DNA of 64,000 nt, from positions 496,001 through 560,000 of the forward strand of contig NZ_CP035494.1 in the NCBI RefSeq assembly GCF_004135285.1. Direction: 5' to 3'. The translations under genes and the position numbers were made by a program. This DNA comes from Microbacterium protaetiae. GTDB taxonomy: Bacteria > Actinomycetota > Actinomycetes > Actinomycetales > Microbacteriaceae. How positions within the stretch are numbered: the first letter of the stretch is position 1; each line of letters opens with the position of its first letter. The notes under the pieces were generated by a model. The model was not told where the DNA came from, did not search any database, and saw only the letters and a list, made by a program, of their open reading frames with translations. Below are positions 38,296-47,909 of this stretch, one piece after another.

Positions 38296-39714
38296 ATGGA
38301 CACCTACGACCTCATCGTGATCGGCGCCGGCCCCGTCGGCGAGAACGTGGCGGATCGCGCCGTGCAGTCAGGTCTCACGGCCGTGATCGTGGAGAGCGAG
38401 CTCGTCGGCGGGGAGTGCTCGTACTGGGCATGCATGCCCTCGAAGGGACTGCTGCGCCCGGCAGCCGCGCTGCGAGCCGCGCGTGACATCGACGGCGCAC
38501 GGCAGGCGGTGACCGGCCCGATCGACCCCGCAGGAGCCTTCCGTCGCCGCGACGTGCTCACGCACGACTGGAGCGACGACGGCCAGGTCGAATGGCTGCG
38601 CAGCGCCGGCATCGACCTGGTGCGCGGGCAGGGCCGCATCACCGGCGAGCGCGAGGTGACGGTGACCCCGCCTGAGTCTCCGGCGCGCACGCTGCGCGCC
38701 CGTCATGCCGTGGCCGTGTGCACCGGAACCCGGGCGGCCGTCCCCGACATCCCCGGGCTGCGCGACGCGCATCCGTGGACCAGCCGCGAGGCGACATCGG
38801 CTCACGAGGTGCCCGCCTCGCTGGCGATCATCGGCGGTGGCGTTGTCGCCTGCGAGATGGCGACCGCCTATGCCGGGCTCGGCAGCCGCATCACGATGAT
38901 CGTGCGCTCGGGGCTTCTCGGCCGCGTCGAGCCGTTCGCGCAGGATGCCGTGCGCGAAGCGCTTGTTCAGGCCGGCGTCGACATCCGCACGGGCAACACC
39001 GCGAGCGTGCGCCGCGAGACCGACGGCGCTGTCGTGCTCACGCTCGACGACGGCAGCACCGTGCGCGCCAGCGAGGTCCTGGTCGCGACCGGCCGCGCTC
39101 CGCGCACCGACGACATCGGGCTGGATGCCGCAGGATGTGCCCCGGGCGATTGGCTCGACGTCGACGACACGATGCGGGTCGTCGGCAGCGACTGGCTGTA
39201 TGCGGTCGGCGACGTCAACCATCGCGCGCTGCTGACGCACCAGGGCAAGTACCAGGCGCGCGCTGCCGGCGACGTCATCGCCGCGCGCGCCACCGGAGCG
39301 ACGGTGGATGCCGCACCCTGGGGCCGCCACGCCGCGACGGCCGATCACGACGCGGTGCCGCAGGTGGTCTTCACCGAGCCCGAGATCGCCGCGGTGGGCA
39401 TGACCGAGGCCGAGGCGCGGGCGACCGGGCGCGACATCCGCGTTCTCGACAACGACCTGTCGGGCATCGCGGGGGCCGCGGCGTACGCCGATCACTACCG
39501 CGGCCGGGCGCGCGCCGTCGTCGACCAGAAGCGCGGCGTGCTCCTGGGCGCGACCTTCGTCGGGCCCGACGTCGGCGAGCTGCTGCATGCGGCGACGATA
39601 GCGGTGGTCGGCGAGGTTCCGCTGTCGCGGCTGTGGCATGCCGTGCCGGCGTATCCGACGATCAGCGAGGTGTGGCTGCGCTGGCTCGAGCAGGCCGGGC
39701 GCGCGACGGCGTAG
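38296..39714 (+). CDS. Pyridine nucleotide-disulfide oxidoreductase (Lpd/mercuric reductase-like)
   Basis: A 472-residue FAD enzyme. It has the N-terminal FAD motif GAGPVGENVA, the redox-active disulfide GGECSYWACMPSK (C41 and C46), the NAD(P) motif IIGGGVVACEMA, the second FAD motif LYAVGDVNH, and the C-terminal dimer-interface base HAVPAYPTISE (HxxP...SE). Lipoamide, glutathione, mycothiol or a metal ion could be the electron acceptor. The gene stands alone without E1/E2 subunits, so it is not the dedicated pyruvate dehydrogenase E3. TACGGT ends 7 nt before the ATG: leaderless. Confidence 0.92.
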   Translation: MDTYDLIVIGAGPVGENVADRAVQSGLTAVIVESELVGGECSYWACMPSKGLLRPAAALRAARDIDGARQAVTGPIDPAGAFRRRDVLTHDWSDDGQVEWLRSAGIDLVRGQGRITGEREVTVTPPESPARTLRARHAVAVCTGTRAAVPDIPGLRDAHPWTSREATSAHEVPASLAIIGGGVVACEMATAYAGLGSRITMIVRSGLLGRVEPFAQDAVREALVQAGVDIRTGNTASVRRETDGAVVLTLDDGSTVRASEVLVATGRAPRTDDIGLDAAGCAPGDWLDVDDTMRVVGSDWLYAVGDVNHRALLTHQGKYQARAAGDVIAARATGATVDAAPWGRHAATADHDAVPQVVFTEPEIAAVGMTEAEARATGRDIRVLDNDLSGIAGAAAYADHYRGRARAVVDQKRGVLLGATFVGPDVGELLHAATIAVVGEVPLSRLWHAVPAYPTISEVWLRWLEQAGRATA

Positions 39715-39736
39715 GACGGTGGATGCCGCGGCGGTG

Positions 39737-39760
39737 GGGATGCCGCGGCCGCGGCATCCC
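39737..39760. terminator. Perfect 24-bp palindrome after the flavoprotein gene
   Basis: GGGATGCCGCGG joined directly to its reverse complement. It lies 22 bp past the stop codon and belongs to the same hairpin class as those at 28766 and 31664. Confidence 0.75.
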
Positions 39761-39767
39761 GACCCAG

Positions 39768-39845
39768 ACCACATCAAATCTCCCAGCCCACATCAAACCG
39801 CCGGAAAATTGATGTGGTGCGGGAAATTCCATATGGAATTTCCCG
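39768..39845. other. Nested inverted repeats between convergent genes (flavoprotein / purH)
   Basis: A 10-bp perfect inverted repeat (ACCACATCAA at 39768-39777, TTGATGTGGT at 39809-39818) has a third direct copy, CCACATCAA, in its loop. It is followed at once by a 26-bp perfect palindrome (arms CGGGAAATTCC at 39820 and GGAATTTCCCG ending at 39845, centre ATAT). The palindrome is AT-rich, unlike other terminators here, and ends 9 bp from the purH stop codon. Terminator of purH or a protein-binding site. Confidence 0.6.
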
Positions 39846-39854
39846 GGGCAGGCG

Positions 39855-41465
39855 TCAGTGGAAGAAGTGCCGCTCTCCGGTGAAGAACATCGTCACGCCG
39901 CGCTCGCGGGCCAGATCGATCGTCTCCTGGTCGCGCACCGAACCGCCGGGCTGCACGATGGCGGTGATGCCCGCGTTGATCAGCGTCTCGGGGCCGTCGG
40001 AGAACGGAAAGTAGGCGTCGGATGCCGCGACCGAGCCGGCCGCGCGCTCTCCGGCGCGCTCCACCGCCAGCTTGCACGAATCGACCCGGTTGACCTGGCC
40101 CATGCCGATGCCGACCGTGGCCGAATCCTTGGCCAGCACGATGGCGTTCGACTTCACGGCACGGCACGACTTCCAGGCGAAGATGAGGTTCTGCATCTCG
40201 GCATCGCTGGGCTGCTCACCCGAGACGAGATCCCATCCGGCAGCCACCGAGGCGAAGTCGTCGTCGGGGAACCGGTCGGCGTCTTGCAGCAGCAGCCCGC
40301 CCGAGACCAGGCGCACATCCATCGGCTCTTGCGTCCAGTCATCGGGCAGCCGCAGCACGCGCAGGTTCTTCTTGAGCGCGAACAGCTCGAGGGCCTCTGC
40401 CTCGAAGTCGGGGGCGACGATCACCTCGGTGAAGATGTCACGCAGGTTCTCGGCCATCTTCAGGGTGACCGTGCGGTTGGCGGCGATGACCCCGCCGAAC
40501 GCCGACAGCGGGTCGCATTCATGCGCACGCAGGTGGGCGCTGGCGATCGGGTCGAGCGCGTTGGGCGCGGCCACCGCGATGCCGCACGGGTTCGCGTGCT
40601 TGATGATCGCGACCGCCGGCAGCACCATGTCGAACGCGGCACGCAGGGCGGCATCGGCGTCGACGTAGTTGTTGTACGACATCGGCTTGCCCTGCAGCTG
40701 ATCGGCCTGGGCGATGCCGTGCCCGCCCACGCGCGAGTAGATGGCCGCGCGCTGGTGGGCGTTCTCGCCGTACCGCAGCGGCGCGACTCGTTCGGCCTTG
40801 ATCGTCAGATGCTGGGGCAGGTCGACGCCTTCGGCGAGGGTCTCCTCTGAGAACCAGGTGGCCACGGCCCGGTCGTAGTTCGCCGTGTGCGCGAACGCGC
40901 GGGCGGCCAGTTCCTTGCGCTCGGCCAGCGTCGTGCCGCCACCGGTGACAGCGTCGATGATGGCCGGATACGACTCGGGCGAGACCACGACGGCCACGTT
41001 CGCGAAGTTCTTCGCCGATGCGCGCACCATGGCCGGTCCCCCGATGTCGATCTGTTCGACGACGTCGTCGGCGCCGGCGCCCGAACGCACGGTCTCCACG
41101 AACGGGTACAGGTTCACCACGACCAGTTCGAACGGCTCGATGCCGAACTCGGCGAGCTGCTCTTCGTGCGACTGCAGGCGCAGGTCGGCCAGCAGCCCGC
41201 CGTGCACCTTGGGGTGCAGCGTCTTCACGCGTCCGTCGAGCAGCTCGGGAACCCCGGTGACCGCCGACACGTCGGTGACGGCGAAGCCGGCGTCACGGAT
41301 CGTCGATGCGGTCGAGCCCGTCGACACGATCTCCACACCGGCACCGCTGAGCGCTTCGGCCAGGGTCAGCAGGCCGGTCTTGTCGCTGACCGAGACCAAC
41401 GCTCGGCGGACGGGGACGATGTCGCGCTCGCGGTACAGGGAGGGATCGTGGTGAGGGCCGGCCAT
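39855..41465 (-). CDS. purH: Bifunctional AICAR transformylase / IMP cyclohydrolase
   Basis: Catalyses the last two steps of IMP synthesis. The 536-residue protein has the N-terminal MGS-like cyclohydrolase domain ([29 protein letters not shown]) and the C-terminal transformylase domain with the catalytic Lys-His in IIKHANPCG and the CDPLSAFGG and [10 protein letters not shown] segments, ending in [13 protein letters not shown] sequence ([11 protein letters not shown]). It lies 21 bp after purN in the same operon and can receive purine intermediates from the same regulon as the NCS2 permease nearby. Confidence 0.98.
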   Translation of the reverse strand: MAGPHHDPSLYRERDIVPVRRALVSVSDKTGLLTLAEALSGAGVEIVSTGSTASTIRDAGFAVTDVSAVTGVPELLDGRVKTLHPKVHGGLLADLRLQSHEEQLAEFGIEPFELVVVNLYPFVETVRSGAGADDVVEQIDIGGPAMVRASAKNFANVAVVVSPESYPAIIDAVTGGGTTLAERKELAARAFAHTANYDRAVATWFSEETLAEGVDLPQHLTIKAERVAPLRYGENAHQRAAIYSRVGGHGIAQADQLQGKPMSYNNYVDADAALRAAFDMVLPAVAIIKHANPCGIAVAAPNALDPIASAHLRAHECDPLSAFGGVIAANRTVTLKMAENLRDIFTEVIVAPDFEAEALELFALKKNLRVLRLPDDWTQEPMDVRLVSGGLLLQDADRFPDDDFASVAAGWDLVSGEQPSDAEMQNLIFAWKSCRAVKSNAIVLAKDSATVGIGMGQVNRVDSCKLAVERAGERAAGSVAASDAYFPFSDGPETLINAGITAIVQPGGSVRDQETIDLARERGVTMFFTGERHFFH

Positions 41466-41486
41466 AGGTGCTCCTTCTCGGTGCTG

Positions 41487-42095
41487 TCAGGGGGTCTGGG
41501 TCACCGGGGCGGATGCCGCGGCAAGATCGAGGTCGCCGGTGGCGACGCGGCGCACCACGTCGATGAGCAGGCGCCGCTCGACAGGCTTGATGCGCTCGTG
41601 CAGGGACTGCTCGTCGTCACCGGGCAGCACCGGCACGCGCTCCTGCGCAAGGATGGGGCCCGAATCGACACCGTTGTCGACCACGATGACGCTGGCGCCG
41701 GTCTGCGTGGCACCGGCCGCGAGCGCGTCGCGCACCCCGTGCGCACCGGGAAACTCGGGCAGGTAGGCGGGGTGGGTGTTGATGATGCGGGGTGAGAAGG
41801 CATCCACGGTCGCCGACGGCAGCAGCCGCATCAGCCCGCTCAGCACGATGAGGTCGGGGTTCCACACACGCAGCTGTGCGTCGAGTTCGGCGCCCCACTG
41901 TTCACGACTACTGAACCGCGCGTAGGGCACCGTGAAGGTCGGGATGCCGAAGGCTTCGGCATGGTCCAGGCCGTCGGCCTGCCGATCGGCGCCGACGGCG
42001 ATGATCCGCGCCGGATAGTCGGGGTCGTCGGCGGCGTCGAGCAGAGCCCGCAGATTCGAGCCTGCGCCCGAGATGAGTACGGCGACCGTCAGCAC
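41487..42095 (-). CDS. purN: Phosphoribosylglycinamide formyltransferase
   Basis: Transfers formyl from 10-formyl-THF to GAR in purine synthesis. The 202-residue enzyme shows the N-terminal LISGAGSNL phosphate loop, the catalytic Asn-His in [16 protein letters not shown] and the Asp in [11 protein letters not shown]. The start is GTG. A TAGACT box (42107-42102 on the minus strand) ends 6 nt upstream, so the purNH message is probably leaderless. The membrane protein gene upstream ends 35 bp away. Confidence 0.96.
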   Translation of the reverse strand: MLTVAVLISGAGSNLRALLDAADDPDYPARIIAVGADRQADGLDHAEAFGIPTFTVPYARFSSREQWGAELDAQLRVWNPDLIVLSGLMRLLPSATVDAFSPRIINTHPAYLPEFPGAHGVRDALAAGATQTGASVIVVDNGVDSGPILAQERVPVLPGDDEQSLHERIKPVERRLLIDVVRRVATGDLDLAAASAPVTQTP

Positions 42096-42130
42096 CCGCC
42101 CAGTCTACCCGCGTGAATGGATCGCCCCGA

Positions 42131-43576
42131 TCAGGGCCGAATCTCGTCGGGGCCGTCAAGGAACCCGGGATCGATCGGCGCCGTGTCGATGTCATCCTCG
42201 CCCGCCGTGTCATCGTCCGAGGTCACCGCCCTATCCACCTGGGCCGCCGCCCTGTCCGCCTCGACCGACGAAGTGGTCTTCACCCCGGTCGCTCCCGGCG
42301 TGCCGCCGGCGAGCCTGCCGCGATCCGTCCCGCCCTCGCCCTCGGGCGTCAGCAGCAGGATGCCCACACCGATCAGCACCTCGACTCCGACGGCAAGTGC
42401 CACCGCACCGGGGTGCGGGCCCACCAGCGCAAGGCGCCCGGGACCGAACGCCCCCGATGCCGCCCACGCGGCCAGCGCCGCGCCCGCCGCGCTGAGCACG
42501 GCCACACCCACCGCGACGCCGGCACGCACGCCGTAGTCCTCGCGGCGCCAGGATGTCGACGCCCCCCGCACAGCCGGCTCCCCCGCCCCCACGTCACCGG
42601 GACGGGGCATCTGCCCGCGTAGCATCCATCCCGCCAGCACGCCGGCGCCGATCGGCAGCAGCACCAGCAGCAGCAGCCAGGGCGACACCGACTCGGGCAA
42701 CAGGCCCAGCACCGGAATGCCCGGCACCACGCCCAGCTGCGTGCCCGCCGGCGATACGGCGGTGGCGGTACCGACCGCGAACCCTGGTCCGGCGATGAAC
42801 GAGAGCGCCCACACGATGAGCGTGGGCAGGTAGGCGAGCTGCGCGAGCGAGACGACGATCACACCTGTCGCGTCGAGGTTGGCCGCCTGGTAGAGCGCTA
42901 TCACCTCGTCGCCGCGCAGCAGCAGGGCTGCGATCACGCCCAGGGCGCCGATGCCGGTCACCGCGGTCAGCACGATGCCGGCCCCACGCAGCGCGAGCGC
43001 CGGAACCTCGGGCCACAGCCCGGGCAGGTCATCGATCAGCTCGCGCAGCCGCCCGATGACACCGGAGTCGGACCGCCATGCGGCCCCGACCGCCCCGGCC
43101 AGACAGGGCAGCAGAAAGACGAGGGTCGGCAGCAGCACCGCCTGCCAGAGGGATGCAACAGCCACCGGTGTACGCGAGGTCAGACCGACGACCGCGGCGA
43201 CGACGGCGAAGGCGACCGCCGCACCGGCCACGCCCGTGATCCAGGCGCCGCTGCGCCCCGCGCGAATGCCCGACCGCACCCCGCGATAGGCCGTGAAACA
43301 CGCGAAGGCGAGCGGGGCGAGCGACAGAGCGATGGATGCCGCGCCGTCGGGGATTCCGGTGACGGCGAGATACTCCGCCGACAGGTGGATGGTGAACGGC
43401 ACGAGGTGCCCGAGCTGCCACACGCCGGCGGTGACCGGCCACAACGCCGACCACTCGGGAGCACCGATGCCGGCCACCCACAGCACCGTGAGGGTCGCCA
43501 GCGCCACGGCGAGGCCGACGGCCGCGGCGATGAGCGCGTCGAACGCAGAGAGCAGGGCGATGAGAAGGCGATGCAT
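42131..43576 (-). CDS. DUF6350 multi-pass membrane protein
   Basis: A 481-residue integral membrane protein with roughly ten hydrophobic helices from residue 4 onward and an acidic, disordered C-terminus (SDDDTAGEDDIDTAPIDPGF). It matches the actinobacterial family that lies between sucD and purN (Rv0955-like neighbourhood). Function unknown. The frame is open further upstream, but MHRLLIALLSAFDAL starts the first helix and fits the family. It probably heads or precedes the purNH unit; purN also has its own -10 box. Confidence 0.85.
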   Translation of the reverse strand: MHRLLIALLSAFDALIAAAVGLAVALATLTVLWVAGIGAPEWSALWPVTAGVWQLGHLVPFTIHLSAEYLAVTGIPDGAASIALSLAPLAFACFTAYRGVRSGIRAGRSGAWITGVAGAAVAFAVVAAVVGLTSRTPVAVASLWQAVLLPTLVFLLPCLAGAVGAAWRSDSGVIGRLRELIDDLPGLWPEVPALALRGAGIVLTAVTGIGALGVIAALLLRGDEVIALYQAANLDATGVIVVSLAQLAYLPTLIVWALSFIAGPGFAVGTATAVSPAGTQLGVVPGIPVLGLLPESVSPWLLLLVLLPIGAGVLAGWMLRGQMPRPGDVGAGEPAVRGASTSWRREDYGVRAGVAVGVAVLSAAGAALAAWAASGAFGPGRLALVGPHPGAVALAVGVEVLIGVGILLLTPEGEGGTDRGRLAGGTPGATGVKTTSSVEADRAAAQVDRAVTSDDDTAGEDDIDTAPIDPGFLDGPDEIRP

Positions 43577-43745
43577 GGGCGTGTCGAGACTACCCAGAGC
43601 CGCGGCATCCACCCCCGCGGGCGCGCCCGCGGGCGGCAAACGCGCGCCGGCAGGCGGTGCTCGCGCGCGGTTTGCCGGCATTCCTGGACGGATGCTGTGA
43701 AATGGGGTCGCCTGACGCTATGTTTCTCTCGGAGGTCCCCCACTT

Positions 43746-45209
43746 ATGAGCACAGCCCCTGCGCCCGAATCGACCGCCGAAGAAGCCCGCCCGCCCAAGA
43801 ACGGGTTCGACAGGTTCTTCGAGATCAGCAAGCGCGGATCGACCCTCGGCACCGAGATCCGCGGCGGCATCGTCACGTTCGTGACCATGGCGTACATCGT
43901 CATCCTCAACCCGATCATCCTCGGGGGCACGAAAGACGTCGCCGGCAACATCCTCGACGGCCAGCAGCTTGCCGCCGTGACCGCTTTGACCGCCGGTGCC
44001 ATGACGATCCTGTTCGGCCTGATCTCCCGCCTGCCTTTCGCATTCGCCGCGGGCCTGGGCATCAACTCGTTCCTGGCGGTGAGCGTGGTCGGGCAGTTGA
44101 CCTGGCCCGAGGCCATGGGCCTGGTGCTCATCAACGGTCTGATCATCGTGCTGCTGTCGGCGACTGGACTGCGGCGCATGATCATGGACGCCATCCCGAT
44201 GGAGCTGAAGATCGCCATCACGGTCGGCATCGGCATGTTCATCGCCTTCATCGGGCTCGTCGACGGCACCTTCGTGACCGGCACAGGGCTGAATTCGCCG
44301 CCCGTCGGCCTCGGGGTGAACGGCTCGATCGCGACCGTTCCCACCCTGCTGTTCGTGCTGACGCTGCTGCTGGCCGGAATCCTCATGGCGCGCAAGGTCA
44401 AGGCCGCGCTGCTGATAGCGCTGGTGTCGGGCACAGTGGTGGCCATGATCATCGAGGCGATCTGGCATCTGGGCGCCAAGAGCGCCGACAACCCCAACGG
44501 CTGGTCGATGTCGATCCCCGCGCTTCCCGCGCAGTGGCTGAGCCTGCCCGATCTGGGCCTGGTCGGTCACGTCGATCTCGTGCACAGCTGGGGCCGTATC
44601 GGGGCCATCGCGTGCATCATGCTGATCTTCACCCTCGTGTTCACCAACTTCTTCGACGCGATGGGCACGATGACCGGCCTGGCCGAAGAGGCCGGGCTCT
44701 CTGACGGCAAGGGCAACTTCCCTCGCCTGAAGTCGGCGCTGATCATCGAGGGCGTCGGCGCCGTGATGGGTGGCGCGACCTCGGGATCGTCGAACACCGT
44801 GTTCGTCGAGTCGGCGTCGGGCATCGGCGAGGGGGCGCGCACAGGCGTGGCCAACCTCGTCACCGGCGCACTGTTCCTGATCGCCATGTTCCTCACTCCG
44901 CTGACCTCGATCGTGCCCAGTGAGGTCGCCTCTGCGGCCCTGGTCGTGGTCGGCGCGCTGATGATGTCGCAGATCCGCCGCATCGAGTTCCACGACATGT
45001 CGGTGCTGATCCCGGTGTTCATCACGGTGGCGGTCATGCCGTTCACCTACTCGATCGCCAACGGCATCGGCGCGGGCTTCATCGCCTGGGTCGTCATCCG
45101 CTCGCTGTCGGGCAAGGCCCGCCAGATAAGCCCGCTGCTGTGGATCGTGGCCGCAGGCTTCGCCATCTACTTCGCGCGCGGACCGCTCGAGCAGCTGATC
45201 GGCGGGTGA
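43746..45209 (+). CDS. NCS2-family purine permease (AzgA/PbuG-like)
   Basis: A 487-residue transporter for adenine, hypoxanthine or guanine. It has the AzgA-type start FFEISKRGSTLGTEIRGGI, the MAYIVILNPIIL helix, FAAGLGINSFLA, the motif FTNFFDAMGTMTGLAEEAG and GATSGSSNTVFVESASGIGEGARTG, all marks of the AzgA subfamily, with 12-14 helices. GGAGG lies 11 bp before the ATG. It stands between sucD and the DUF6350-purN-purH block, divergent from the latter, where other actinobacteria have those genes adjacent. Purine salvage next to purine synthesis makes sense. Confidence 0.95.
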   Translation: MSTAPAPESTAEEARPPKNGFDRFFEISKRGSTLGTEIRGGIVTFVTMAYIVILNPIILGGTKDVAGNILDGQQLAAVTALTAGAMTILFGLISRLPFAFAAGLGINSFLAVSVVGQLTWPEAMGLVLINGLIIVLLSATGLRRMIMDAIPMELKIAITVGIGMFIAFIGLVDGTFVTGTGLNSPPVGLGVNGSIATVPTLLFVLTLLLAGILMARKVKAALLIALVSGTVVAMIIEAIWHLGAKSADNPNGWSMSIPALPAQWLSLPDLGLVGHVDLVHSWGRIGAIACIMLIFTLVFTNFFDAMGTMTGLAEEAGLSDGKGNFPRLKSALIIEGVGAVMGGATSGSSNTVFVESASGIGEGARTGVANLVTGALFLIAMFLTPLTSIVPSEVASAALVVVGALMMSQIRRIEFHDMSVLIPVFITVAVMPFTYSIANGIGAGFIAWVVIRSLSGKARQISPLLWIVAAGFAIYFARGPLEQLIGG

Positions 45210-45412
45210 GCCGCGGCATCCCGCGCGATGCAGCCTCACGCGCGATGCGGTATCCCGCGCGAGCCGGTAGTGTCGCGCGCGCACGCCGCGGTATCCCATG
45301 CGAGCCGGTAGTGCCGTGCGCGCAAGCCGCGGCATCCCGCGCGCAAACCGGTAGTGTCGCGCGCAAGCCGGCAGCGTCGCGCGCCCGCCGCGGCATCCCG
45401 CGCGCAAGCCGC
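45210..45412. repeat. Repeats of GCGCGCAAGCCGCGGCATCCC type
   Basis: About ten degenerate units combine CGCGCGCAAGCC or GCGATGC with CGGTAGTGTCG or CGGCATCCCGCG. They lie between the NCS2 permease stop and the remains of a VOC-family gene, and appear to have replaced the 5-prime part of that gene. Different from the other repeat families in the window. Confidence 0.75.
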
Positions 45413-45582
45413 ATGTTCGCCCTGCTCGGCACCGCGGCGCCAGCGACCATGCAGGGCTGGTTCACCGCGCTTGCCCAGGGCGGAACCATCATCGACCCGC
45501 TGCAGCGCCGCCCATGGGCGACCGTGACGGCCGGGTCGCCGACCGGTTCGGTGTGACGTGGCCGATCGGCTACAGCGGCTGA
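45413..45582 (+). pseudogene. Remnant of a VOC/PhnB-family (glyoxalase-fold) gene
   Basis: Only the last 55 or so codons remain. Frame 1 reads TMQGWFTALAQGGTIIDPLQ then RRPW, after which a one-base loss in a G run shifts to a second frame reading DGRVADRFGVTWPIGYSG and a stop. Together these match the C-terminal half of PhnB-like VOC proteins (W...L..GG....PL....WG...G...D.FG..W.I). The N-terminal half is missing and repeat DNA lies in its place. Both truncation and frameshift show it is dead. Confidence 0.75.
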
Positions 45583-45594
45583 TCGGAGTGCGGC

Positions 45595-46050
45595 TCAGCC
45601 GGCGACGGAGTCTGTTGCGAGTGGCTCGAGCACGAACAGGGCGATCACCCGGTCGGTCTTCTTCTGGTATTCGGCGTAGTCGGGCCAGGCCTCCACGGCG
45701 CGCGCCCACCATTCGTCTCGTTCAGCGCCGGAGCTCTCGTGCGCGGTGTAATCGCGTGTGAGAGCGCCGTCCTGCAGTTCGACCTGAGGGTTCTTGCGCA
45801 GGTTGCCCGCCCAGGCGGGCTCGACGGGCGCGCCGCCCTTCGAGGCGACGACCGCGTAGCGACCACCGTGCTCGACGCGCATCAGCGCCGTCTTGCGCAG
45901 CGCGCCGGTCTTCGCCCCGACGGTGGTCAGCACGATGATGGGCTTGCCGCGCAGCGTGTTCGCTTCTTCGCCCGCGGTCGCCTCGAATGTCTCGGCTTGC
46001 TCGCGCGCCCATGCAGCGGTGCTGGGCTTGTACTCTCCGGTCAGTGGCAT
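45595..46050 (-). CDS. Deazaflavin-dependent nitroreductase-family protein (DDN)
   Basis: A 151-residue split beta-barrel protein of the F420-dependent DDN family. It shows [24 protein letters not shown], the cofactor-binding segment, [30 protein letters not shown], and a C-terminal [20 protein letters not shown], all family hallmarks. Likely uses F420 (or FMN) to reduce quinones or nitro compounds. A second, more divergent member is encoded at 53692-54159. Single gene between a pseudogene and a repeat array. Confidence 0.92.
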   Translation of the reverse strand: MPLTGEYKPSTAAWAREQAETFEATAGEEANTLRGKPIIVLTTVGAKTGALRKTALMRVEHGGRYAVVASKGGAPVEPAWAGNLRKNPQVELQDGALTRDYTAHESSGAERDEWWARAVEAWPDYAEYQKKTDRVIALFVLEPLATDSVAG

Positions 46051-46915
46051 GGCTTCACGCTACCGCCCCGCACGACGTGGGTCCGCGGCATCCTGCCCCC
46101 AGCCCGACGCTCGAGTTCTCCGCCGTCCCCGCGCATGCCGTCCCCGCGCACGCCGGCCCCGCGCACGCCGGCCCCGCGCATGCCGTCCCCGCGCATGCCG
46201 TCCCCGCGCACGCCGGCCCAAACCCCCGCATCCCACCACACCAAGCGACCACTCCGGACGGCAGAACCACCACCGCCCCGCGCACGCCGGCCCAAACCGC
46301 CGCATCCCACCACACCAAGCGACCACTCCGGACGGTACAACCGCCGCAGCGCCCCCGCGCACGCCATCCCCGCGCACGCCGTCCCAAACCCGTCGCATCC
46401 CACCACACGAAGCGACCACTCCGGACGGCGCATCCTCCGCCACCCCGCGCACACCGGCCCAAACCGTCGCATCCGGCCACGCAAACGACCACCTCGGACG
46501 GCGGAACCGCCGCGTTCACCGCCAGCCCGCGCACGCCGTCCCAAACCGCCGCATCCCACCACACGAAGCGACCACTCCGGACGGTAGAACCACCACCGCC
46601 CCGCGCACACCGGCCCAAACCGTCGCATCCCACCACACAAGCGACCACTTCGGACAGCAAAACCGCCGCGTTCACCACCAGCCCGCGCACGCCGCCCCAA
46701 ACCGTCGCATCCGGCCCCACAAGCGACCACACCGGACGGTAGAACCGCCACCGCCCCGCGCACACCGGCCCAAACCGTCGCATCCCACCACGCGAAGCGA
46801 CGACTTCAGACGGCACAACCCCCGCAGCGCTCCCGCGCCCTAACGCCGCAGCGCCCCCGCGCACGCCGCAACCGCCGCAGCACTCCCCCACCACCAGTCC
46901 CGCCGCGGCAGACGA
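46051..46915. repeat. Large intergenic array of 72-89-bp units (GCGACCACTCCGGACGG)
   Basis: About 860 bp with no gene. It opens with short CCCCGCGCACGCCGG units, then nine or so longer units, each holding AAACCGCCGCATCCCACCAC, then GCGACCACTCCGGACGG, then an ACCACCGCCCCGCGCAC linker. Copies of GCGACCAC(T/C)(C/T)CGGACGG start near 46247, 46319, 46408, 46482, 46566, 46638, 46725 and 46797. Unit sequence is unrelated to the other arrays. It lies between sucD and the DDN gene, both on the minus strand. Confidence 0.9.
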
Positions 46916-46969
46916 GAGGGGCGGATGCCTCGACCGCCGCGATCGCGCGGGTCGAGGCATCCGCCCCTC
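46916..46969 (-). terminator. Terminator of the sucCD operon
   Basis: A perfect 20-bp stem, GAGGGGCGGATGCCTCGACC at 46916-46935 and its complement at 46950-46969, with a 14-nt loop. It begins 10 bp beyond the sucD stop codon and is the longest perfect hairpin in the window. Confidence 0.85.
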
Positions 46970-46979
46970 ATGTCGTGCT

Positions 46980-47882
46980 TTACAGCGCGGTGATGATCTC
47001 GCGCATCAGCTCGGCGGTTTCGCTGGGCGTCTTGCCGACCTTGACGCCGGCGGCCTCGAGGGCCTCCTTCTTGGCCTGCGCGGTGCCGGCCGAGCCGGAC
47101 ACGATGGCGCCGGCGTGGCCCATGGTCTTGCCCTCGGGCGCGGTGAATCCGGCGACGTAGCCGACGACCGGCTTGGTGACGTTCGCCTTGATGAACTCGG
47201 CCGCGCGCTCTTCGGCGTCGCCGCCGATCTCGCCGATCATGACGATCGCCTTGGTCTCGGGGTCGGCCTCGAACGCGGCCAGCGCGTCGATGTGGGTGGT
47301 GCCGATGACCGGGTCACCGCCGATGCCGATGGCGGTCGAGAAGCCCAGGTCGCGCAGCTCGAACATCATCTGGTAGGTCAGCGTGCCCGACTTCGACACC
47401 AGGCCGATCGGGCCCTTGCCGGTGATGTTGGCCGGCGTGATGCCCACCAGCGCCTCACCCGGAGTGATGACGCCGGGGCAGTTCGGACCGATGATGCGGG
47501 TCTTGTTGCCCTTGCTCTGCGCGTAGGCCCAGGCCTCGGCGGTGTCGCCGACCGGCACACCCTCGGTGATGACCACGAGCAGCGGAATCTCGGTGTCGAT
47601 GGCTTCGATCATCGCGTCCTTGGTGAACGCCGGCGGCACGAAGGCGATCGACACGTCGGCGCCCGTCTTCTCGATGGCCTCGGCCACCGTGCCGAACACG
47701 GGCAGCTCGACGGGGTTGCCGTCCTTGTCGGTGTGCGACACCGTGGTGCCGGCCTTGCGCGCGTTCACGCCGCCGACGACGTTGGTGCCGGCCTTGAGCA
47801 TGAGCGCGGTGTGCTTGGTGCCCTCGCCGCCGGTGATGCCCTGGACGATGACCTTGGAATCCTTGTTGAGGTAGATCGACAT
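46980..47882 (-). CDS. sucD: Succinyl-CoA synthetase alpha subunit
   Basis: Forms the CoA-binding, phospho-histidine subunit of succinyl-CoA synthetase (TCA cycle, substrate-level phosphorylation). The 300-residue protein has [13 protein letters not shown] at the CoA-binding Rossmann fold, [13 protein letters not shown], and the active-site histidine in [12 protein letters not shown]. It starts 27 bp after sucC in the same operon and is followed by a strong terminator. Confidence 0.98.
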   Translation of the reverse strand: MSIYLNKDSKVIVQGITGGEGTKHTALMLKAGTNVVGGVNARKAGTTVSHTDKDGNPVELPVFGTVAEAIEKTGADVSIAFVPPAFTKDAMIEAIDTEIPLLVVITEGVPVGDTAEAWAYAQSKGNKTRIIGPNCPGVITPGEALVGITPANITGKGPIGLVSKSGTLTYQMMFELRDLGFSTAIGIGGDPVIGTTHIDALAAFEADPETKAIVMIGEIGGDAEERAAEFIKANVTKPVVGYVAGFTAPEGKTMGHAGAIVSGSAGTAQAKKEALEAAGVKVGKTPSETAELMREIITAL

Positions 47883-47909
47883 TCTCTTGTCCTTATCTCG
47901 TCGTCAGGC

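Noticed and set aside
46055..46960. Open frames on both strands through the 46-kb repeat array
   Set aside because: Open because units keep frame and are GC-rich; residues are Gly/Arg/Val or Pro/His/Arg runs without any fold signature.
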